Source: an uncultured Streptococcus sp. (GTDB lineage: Bacteria; Bacillota; Bacilli; Lactobacillales; Streptococcaceae). Taken from it: 64,000 nucleotides of DNA. The stretch is taken from contig NZ_CAJPNR010000007.1 of the NCBI RefSeq assembly GCF_905372115.1, positions 4,452-68,451 of the forward strand, written 5' to 3'. The translations under genes were made by a program, and so were the position numbers. Each line of letters starts with the position of its first letter. Positions within the stretch are counted from its first letter, which is position 1. This document shows, piece by piece, positions 59,057 to 64,000 of this stretch. The notes under the pieces are model-generated. The model did not search any database. It was not told the origin of the DNA and saw only the letters and a list, made by a program, of their open reading frames with translations.

Positions 59057-59704
59057 TTACATAAAATAAACGATAGCAAGGTATTGTAGGGCAGAAGCCG
59101 CTAGAATGAAAAGATGCCAAATCATGTGAAAGTAGGGCTTCTTTTGAGCATAGAAGCCAGCTCCTACAGTATAGCAGAGGCCACCAGCCAGCATGAGTCC
59201 CCAGAAGGTAGGTCCAGTTTGACCGATAATCTGCGGAATGATGAAGACAACCAGCCAGCCCATAATCAAATAGAGAGCCAAGCTGAATTTTTCATTGACC
59301 TTCTTAGCGAAAATCTTATAGAGAATGCCGAAGATGGTCGTGCCCCACTGGATAGCAATGATGAGATAGCCAAACCAGTTATTCATCAGTGACAGCACGA
59401 CTGGCGTGTAGCTGCCAGCGATGGCGATGTAAATCATGGAGTGGTCGATAATGCGCAAGATATACTTGTGGGTCGAGCCATAGGACATAGAGTGGTAGAC
59501 AGTTGAAGATAGGAACATGAGAAAGAGGCTGATGACAAAGATAGAAGTTCCGACAGCGGCCACCAACCCGTGCCCTTCATAGCTATAAATAGCTGAGATA
59601 GGCAGCAGAATCAGCATCAGAACAGCCCCTACCGCATGGGTAACAGCGTTGGCAATTTCTTCACCGAAGGATAGTTTTTTACTGAGTTTAAGCGCGTAGT
59701 TCAA
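59057..59704 (-). CDS. PAQR/hemolysin III family membrane protein
   Basis: 215 residues with seven membrane segments. GEEIANAVTHAVGAVLMLI, the metal-site SSTVYHS and DHSMIYIAIAGSYTP, and the final AGGLCYTVGAGFYAQ..HMIWHLF are diagnostic of the YqfA/HlyIII family. The TTG at 59704 is preferred: AGGAGG (complement 59714-59719) stands 9 bases ahead, whereas the ATG at 59722 would place this site in codons 2-3. Coupled to the upstream DUF1836 gene by overlap. Role unclear (membrane homeostasis). Confidence 0.88.
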   Translation of the reverse strand: MNYALKLSKKLSFGEEIANAVTHAVGAVLMLILLPISAIYSYEGHGLVAAVGTSIFVISLFLMFLSSTVYHSMSYGSTHKYILRIIDHSMIYIAIAGSYTPVVLSLMNNWFGYLIIAIQWGTTIFGILYKIFAKKVNEKFSLALYLIMGWLVVFIIPQIIGQTGPTFWGLMLAGGLCYTVGAGFYAQKKPYFHMIWHLFILAASALQYLAIVYFM

Positions 59705-60149
59705 GATTTTCTTCCTCCTCATTTGGTACTTGGATTAGGGATAAGGTCTTTTGATAGAGTTTGACCGTCTGGCAGGCAGTGGAAATGATGGGTGCTACCT
59801 CTAGTTTATTGCCATTCATGTAGTCAACGAAGTCATCATAAAGCTCTCGCGAATCGGCTTCTTTATGCAGCATATTTAAAGTAGCCGAGATTTCCTGGAT
59901 AGAAAAGACCGTTTTTAAGGTTGTAATGGCAATCAAGCGAGCTACTTGGCGGCGTTGATATTTTTTCTTGACCGGCTTGGCAATATAGCCGTGCTTGACA
60001 TAGTTGTTAATCATAGAAGCGGTCAGTCCCTTGTCAGCGGCTGAAATAGAAGAGCCACAGACATTGTTTACATAGAGCAGAACTTGGTCTAAATATAGAT
60101 CTAGTTCTGGTATTTCGTCCCACTTGGGAAAAACTTGTTGAGCGTTCAA
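59688..60149 (-). CDS. DUF1836 family protein, probable regulator
   Basis: 153 residues, DUF1836 family. The part LTASMINNYVKHGYIAKPVKKKYQRRQVARL-type block resembles a MerR-like helix-turn-helix, followed by FSIQEISATLNML. It may regulate the overlapping PAQR gene and itself, given the inverted repeat in its promoter region. No other motif is seen. Confidence 0.8.
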   Translation of the reverse strand: MNAQQVFPKWDEIPELDLYLDQVLLYVNNVCGSSISAADKGLTASMINNYVKHGYIAKPVKKKYQRRQVARLIAITTLKTVFSIQEISATLNMLHKEADSRELYDDFVDYMNGNKLEVAPIISTACQTVKLYQKTLSLIQVPNEEEENLELRA

Positions 60150-60166
60150 ATCTTTATCACTTTCTT

Positions 60167-60187
60167 ATCTAGTCTTTATAACTAGAT
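60167..60187. promoter_or_regulatory. Inverted repeat upstream of the DUF1836 gene
   Basis: ATCTAGT, 7 bases, ACTAGAT. The spacer provides a -10-like TATAAAG on the minus strand, so a bound protein would block transcription. A candidate autoregulatory operator. Confidence 0.5.
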
Positions 60188-60242
60188 GATAACATCTCTG
60201 CAAATCAAAGTCAAGCAAAAAATAGAATGTCCCATTAAAATT

Positions 60243-60251
60243 TGATATAAT
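60243..60251 (+). promoter_or_regulatory. Extended -10 promoter of the VanZ-like gene
   Basis: TGATATAAT, 27 bases ahead of the start codon, with no clear -35. Confidence 0.6.
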
Positions 60252-60278
60252 TTTAAAAAGAAGAAAGGGAGGTTTCAG

Positions 60279-60863
60279 ATGAAAAAACAAACAATCTTTG
60301 ATATGGCAGCCTTCCTAGGTAGTCTGATTTTTTGGTCTTGGCTCTATATGCGCTTTTTTTATGCCTACGTAGCCGTCGTCTTTTACAAGAATCAGCCAGA
60401 GTGGAATCTGTTGATACCAGCTTCTATCATCCTGACTCTGACAGCGATTAGCTCACTTTTCATTCGTGGCCTCTACAGTCGGCATATTCCCCGCTGGCTG
60501 GTGCTAGCTAGTTACGCCCTTTATTTTATCATTTTGTTTTATGCTCTCTTTTTGAAAAATATCGGTAAACAGGGCTTCAGTCTAGATCTGCAGTCTTTTA
60601 CCTATAATTGGATTTATGGAGATAAGCTGGTACCCACCATGAATATCATTATGTTCATTCCGCTGGGCTTTCTCTGCAAGCTGTCATGGAAACATGTGGC
60701 TTGTTTTACCTTGGCTATTAGTATGGTTGAGGGGAGCCAGTATCTCTTTCACCTGGGCATTTTTGACTTGGGTGATATCTTGACCAATCTGCTAGGCTTC
60801 ATCATCGGCAGCTATCTACTAGAGACAACCTTAGGCAAATGGGTTGTCCGCCATATTCACTAA
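60279..60863 (+). CDS. VanZ family membrane protein
   Basis: 194 residues with five or six hydrophobic segments. The C-terminal half has the VanZ pattern: NIIMFIPLGFL, a VEGSQYLFHLG stretch and FDLGDILTNLLGFIIG. GGGAGG precedes the ATG. VanZ-like proteins are linked with resistance to glycopeptides and other cell-wall-active compounds; a role here is not shown. It is followed 16 bases later by yaaA. Confidence 0.85.
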   Translation: MKKQTIFDMAAFLGSLIFWSWLYMRFFYAYVAVVFYKNQPEWNLLIPASIILTLTAISSLFIRGLYSRHIPRWLVLASYALYFIILFYALFLKNIGKQGFSLDLQSFTYNWIYGDKLVPTMNIIMFIPLGFLCKLSWKHVACFTLAISMVEGSQYLFHLGIFDLGDILTNLLGFIIGSYLLETTLGKWVVRHIH

Positions 60864-60879
60864 ATGAAAGAAGGAAACT

Positions 60880-61608
60880 ATGAAAATTCTTATCCCAACT
60901 GCGAAAGAGTTGAATCTAACTGCGCCATCCGCAATCCCGAATCCACCTTCAGCACAAACTCAGGCTGTGTTGGATGAGTTGGCAACTATGCCAGTAGCTA
61001 ACTTGGCAACTTTTTATAAAATTTCTCCAGAAAGAGCAGAGGTAGAGTGGCAAGCTATTCAGGCTTTGCGAGAAGGAACTGCGCAGCATGCTCCAGCACT
61101 TTATCTTTTTGACGGCCTCATGTACCGCCATATCAAGAGGAAGGACTATACCAAGGAGGAAAGTCAGTATATCGAGAAGCATCTTGCCATCACATCAGCG
61201 CTTTACGGAGTCATCCCAGCCCTAGAGCCCATAGCGCCCCATCGCTTGGACTTTATGATGTCGTTTAAGTTAGATGGGAAGAGTCTCAAGGCTTTTTGGA
61301 AAGAAGCTTATGACCAAGCTCTGGCAGAAGATGAGGTGATTTTCTCCCTCCTGTCCAGCGAGTTTGAAACAGTCTTTTCTAAGAAAATCCGCCAGCGCAT
61401 GATAGGATTCAAGTTTCTGGAAGACCGAGGCGGCAAGCTGAAAGTCCATTCGACCATTTCTAAAAAAGCACGTGGCGAGTTTTTAACAGCTCTAATAACT
61501 AACCAAGTGACAGAAGTCGAACAGATGAAAAAATTAAGCTTTGCAGGCTTCACTTATCGACCTGATCTATCTAGTGAACAAGAGTTGGTTTATGTCAAGG
61601 AAGTGTGA
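60880..61608 (+). CDS. yaaA: Peroxide stress protein YaaA
   Basis: 242 residues, YaaA/DUF328 (UPF0246). MKILIPTAKELNL, FDGLMYRHIKRKDYT, YGVIPALEPIAPHRLDF and KVHSTISKKARGEFL match the family. In E. coli YaaA limits free iron during peroxide stress and has a DNA-binding fold. Co-transcription with the VanZ-like gene is likely. Confidence 0.92.
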   Translation: MKILIPTAKELNLTAPSAIPNPPSAQTQAVLDELATMPVANLATFYKISPERAEVEWQAIQALREGTAQHAPALYLFDGLMYRHIKRKDYTKEESQYIEKHLAITSALYGVIPALEPIAPHRLDFMMSFKLDGKSLKAFWKEAYDQALAEDEVIFSLLSSEFETVFSKKIRQRMIGFKFLEDRGGKLKVHSTISKKARGEFLTALITNQVTEVEQMKKLSFAGFTYRPDLSSEQELVYVKEV

Positions 61609-61614
61609 AAAAGG

Positions 61615-61880
61615 GAAATCAAGTCAAGTGCTATCTCTGCTCGGAACGCTATCAGTGAATTGGTTGGTGTAGATACAAGCAACAAGCAAAATCAACAGCT
61701 AGACTTAGCTATGCAAGAGAGAATGCTGGTATGGAGTCTGGCCGTCAGGCATGCAATCAAATGTTGTAGGCTGTCAGTGACTTTAGCGCAGCTGTCCTGA
61801 CTCAGGCTAATAAATTTCCTGATATAGCTTATAAAATTGAAAAGCGTGATGTAGAGCAGGCGCAACGTTGGAGTAAATGA
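61615..61880 (+). pseudogene. Remnant of a Lap1-type (DUF3130/TIGR04197) LXG partner
   Basis: The first part reads EIKSSAISARNAISELVGVD and then TSNKQNQQ in one frame. From about 61707 a second frame gives YARENAGMESGRQACNQML, then an in-frame TAG (61767), then AVSDFSAAVLTQANKFPDIA and EKRDVEQAQRWSK. This is the pattern of the small WXG100-like partner encoded ahead of LXG toxins. There is no start codon, one frameshift and one stop, so it is broken. Its end overlaps the next start (ATGA). Confidence 0.75.
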
Positions 61881-62239
61881 TGATAAAAGATAAAAATCAA
61901 GAAAAACGTGAGCAATTACATAAGCAAATCATTCAGCTTGAGAATCAAGAAGAAGATCTTTTAGTTCTCAAAAGGCGTTATGAAGAGAAGGTAATGGATT
62001 TTCGTACAGATATTTGGACGATGAATGCCCAAATAGAAAACTTGATAGATCCCGTATCAGAGACTAGTTCTACCAATCGTAAAATATGGGAAGAAAACCA
62101 AGCCTTGCAGCAAACAATAGATAGCTACATAGAGCAGGAGTTGGACAATGTTTCCAAACAAACAAGGAAAGTTCAGCAAAAATTAGATGAAAATCGAGAA
62201 AAATTGACGAAAGAAAGGAACTCTTTACCATGGGAGTAA
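61877..62239 (+). CDS. Lap2-type (DUF3958) LXG-associated helical protein
   Basis: 120 residues, entirely helical and highly charged, with heptad-like stretches (REQLHKQIIQLENQEEDLL, ENQALQQTIDSYIEQ). This matches DUF3958, the second small partner that binds the LXG domain for export by the type VII system. A second ATG is 3 bases downstream. It overlaps the LXG gene by 10 bases. Confidence 0.8.
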   Translation: MMIKDKNQEKREQLHKQIIQLENQEEDLLVLKRRYEEKVMDFRTDIWTMNAQIENLIDPVSETSSTNRKIWEENQALQQTIDSYIEQELDNVSKQTRKVQQKLDENREKLTKERNSLPWE

Positions 62240-63846
62240 AGTACAGTGCATCGGAGTCTTCACAGCTGATGGAGGCCATGTCTAGTAATATTCAAGTGGC
62301 CAATGAGGTGACAGATCGATTGTCTCAGGGATGTGACCACCTAATAGCTACCCTAGACTCAGGAGAACTCATGGGAGCTGCCTATACTGCAGGGAAAGGC
62401 CTCTTTTCAGAGATTATCGTTCCTGCCATTAAGAAGCTACAGGCTGCAGTGGACGACATTCAAACGGAGTTAAATTCATACAGAACTGCAGATGCTCAGG
62501 TAGCTGAGTACGGAAACCTCGACCTGGATCAGCTGAAGAAGACAAAAGAATTGAGAGAGCAGCAGCTAGCATCTGTCAAAAAGGCTATTGAAGCAAAAGA
62601 ATCATTCTTAGAGCGCATGAAGTCTATTGCTACATTTAATATCGTTTCTCACATGCAGTCTCTGGTGATTCTCTCTAGTGCAGAGTCGCAAATTGAATCA
62701 CAAATCAAAGAATTGGAAGAGAAGATTGAAAAGCTGGAGTTCTTTGTCGCTCAGGTTTCTCAATATTTCAGCGATAGTCTAGAAGTCCTCCGTCTAGCTA
62801 TCCAAGGTGCCAGCCAGCTAAGCCAAGTCCTAGTAGACAGCAACGGTAATCACTATGTTGATGGAGTGGACATGAGCTGGGCTATTAAAATGAAGGGGCA
62901 GAAGATTGAGACACATCGGTTGGATAAGAATATCCCAGTGACTAAAGCTGAGAAGGAAAAGAAAGTGATTGTGGATGATTTCGTAAACATATATGGATTT
63001 GATATTGAAACAGCAAATCTCTTATACCAGTTGCAGCAATCAATTCTTGAAAAAGCTGAAACAAAAGGATGGTCTAAAGAGAGAGTGGTTTATGAATTTA
63101 ACAGATTGGTTGCCTCGCCAGTCTATGCTGGGGATACAGGACGTGCAGCTTGGTCTGGTTTAGGAGGTGTATTAAAAAACGATAAGTTACGAAAAATATT
63201 AAAAGAAGAATATGGTTTCTCAGATGCAGAAGTAAACTTATTTATTAGAAAAATTGAAAAACAACAAGGCTCTTCTCCCAGTAAGAAAGATCTTGCTCAT
63301 GAAGCCATTCAATTATCGACATTTACAGAACAAGCCTGGACTGATAGAGACTTATCTACGAATGATGGTAGGAGAGAACTGTTGGCTCATGTACTAAGTA
63401 CCATCGGAAATACTATGAGAATAGACAACATTCCTATTAGTACAGAACATTATGAAAGTTCCTTCAAAGGAGATGTGGATTCAACAAGATATGATGATAA
63501 TGACTTCACTTCAGATCTAGATGCTATAAATGTTTATGATAGAATATCCAAAAATGGTCAGTATGACGATGTTTTTAAAATTCAAGCAAATTATAACAAT
63601 GAAATTGCTAGAAATGAAACAAATCGAGTTACCGAGTTTTATCAGACCTTGGGAAATGGCGATAAAGAAAATGGTAGGAACTTTCTTAATTACCTTATTG
63701 AAAATCATACAGCAGGTGGCCAATTTATTAAGCACGGGAAAAGATGGGATTTCTTATGGAAACCAGATACGGATGAGCATAAAAAATCAAAAGAAGATTT
63801 TTATGATTATTTGAAGCGAGGAGAAGATAAAAATGTCGGTACGTAA
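62230..63846 (+). CDS. LXG-domain type VII secreted toxin
   Basis: 538 residues. The LXG domain (about 1-210) starts VKYSASESSQLMEAM and contains SGELMGAAYTAGKGLFSEII, then long coiled-coil segments. The C-terminal part (from about 300) is the toxin. It is rich in acidic residues, with RYDDNDFTSDLDAIN near residue 420 and KKDLAHEAI near 352, and has no cysteine-based or HNH motif I can name. A TelC-like lipid II hydrolase is possible but unproven. The toxin half is more AT-rich than the LXG half, as often in recombined toxins. Confidence 0.85.
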   Translation: MGVKYSASESSQLMEAMSSNIQVANEVTDRLSQGCDHLIATLDSGELMGAAYTAGKGLFSEIIVPAIKKLQAAVDDIQTELNSYRTADAQVAEYGNLDLDQLKKTKELREQQLASVKKAIEAKESFLERMKSIATFNIVSHMQSLVILSSAESQIESQIKELEEKIEKLEFFVAQVSQYFSDSLEVLRLAIQGASQLSQVLVDSNGNHYVDGVDMSWAIKMKGQKIETHRLDKNIPVTKAEKEKKVIVDDFVNIYGFDIETANLLYQLQQSILEKAETKGWSKERVVYEFNRLVASPVYAGDTGRAAWSGLGGVLKNDKLRKILKEEYGFSDAEVNLFIRKIEKQQGSSPSKKDLAHEAIQLSTFTEQAWTDRDLSTNDGRRELLAHVLSTIGNTMRIDNIPISTEHYESSFKGDVDSTRYDDNDFTSDLDAINVYDRISKNGQYDDVFKIQANYNNEIARNETNRVTEFYQTLGNGDKENGRNFLNYLIENHTAGGQFIKHGKRWDFLWKPDTDEHKKSKEDFYDYLKRGEDKNVGT

Positions 63847-64000
63847 AAAAATAATAAGCATCCTACTTTTGATAATAACTGTTTTTGTCATTTGGTTGCT
63901 CTTTGGCCCTGATGATAAACCTGAACCAGATTTTTCTTCTGCCAATAAAATTGAATTACTGGCAAGTATTCTCGCAGGTAACAACGAGGATATTATCCGA
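63833..64000 (+). CDS. Membrane-anchored immunity candidate (3' end missing)
   Basis: 56 codons are visible before the window ends. MSVRKKIISILLLIITVFVI gives one N-terminal membrane helix, then an outward part (FGPDDKPEPDFSSANKIELL). It overlaps the toxin by 14 bases, with GAGGAG 9 bases ahead of the ATG. An anchored, outward-facing immunity protein would fit a toxin acting outside the membrane, as TipC does for TelC; this is inference. Confidence 0.65.
   Translation, partial: MSVRKKIISILLLIITVFVIWLLFGPDDKPEPDFSSANKIELLASILAGNNEDIIR

Overview
The window looks like the chromosome of a viridans Streptococcus of the sanguinis/gordonii type. The clues are RexA/RexB instead of RecBCD, streptococcal-style extended -10 promoters (TGnTATAAT), hairpins of the AGGCTGGGA..TCCCAGCCT kind, the miaA-hflX-rnz-recJ-apt neighbourhood, a dTDP-rhamnose operon in rmlA-rmlC-rmlB order, and LXG/Lap type VII secretion genes. 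The species call is an inference from gene content and base composition. No rRNA, tRNA, CRISPR array or complete insertion sequence was seen.

Layout. 1-7.2 kb: the end of rexB, rexA and a small DUF4298 gene. 7.2-16.4 kb: a complete histidine biosynthesis operon (hisC-Z-G-D-B-H-A-F-I, then hisE-hisK and a GNAT gene) behind a T-box whose specifier reads CAC (His). 16.5-23.1 kb: a small DUF3042 gene, then miaA-hflX-unknown-rnz-SDR, a methyltransferase and a membrane acyltransferase. 23.2-35.5 kb: an AT-rich minus-strand island holding a Ter-type stress system (PRTase-TRSP, StiP/PRTase-PELOTA, YceG, TelA, three TerD, a Ca2+-type P-ATPase, a HAD phosphatase and a CitE-like C-C bond lyase). 35.6-45.2 kb: an HD phosphohydrolase, recJ, an ASCH-like gene, apt, metA with a MET-box, dnaD, a YghU-type GST, trmK, a Nif3-like gene and a DAO-family oxidase. 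45.2-46.6 kb: a Nudix gene broken by two tiny hairpin insertions, and a ZIP transporter. 46.7-49.4 kb: rmlA-rmlC-(structured 137-nt element)-rmlB. 49.6-56.2 kb: a YpmS-like protein, a GNAT fused to a ParB-like domain, cutC, a YjbR-family protein and a heterodimeric ABC exporter. 56.2-61.6 kb: a vitamin B6 locus (MocR/PdxR-like regulator divergent from pdxK and an ECF S component), a PAQR protein with a DUF1836 regulator, a VanZ-like protein and yaaA. 61.6-64 kb: an LXG toxin module (broken Lap1, Lap2, LXG toxin, start of a membrane-anchored immunity candidate), cut by the window end.

How the parts work together. The his genes cover every step from PRPP and ATP to histidinol phosphate and on to histidine, with the short HisG paired with HisZ and a PHP-type HisK phosphatase. 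The Ter island joins a membrane/stress arm (TerD, TelA, YceG, P-ATPase) to a predicted biosynthetic arm (two PRTase-like proteins, HAD, C-C lyase) thought to make a nucleoside-like metabolite. It sits between genes (SDR and recJ) that are near neighbours in related streptococci, so it looks like an inserted accessory block. It is the most interesting system here: predicted in comparative genomics but, to my knowledge, biochemically unexplained. Secondary points of interest are the multi-hairpin element inside the rhamnose operon, the split Nudix box, the MocR-like regulator without its PLP lysine, and the LXG module whose first partner is a pseudogene.
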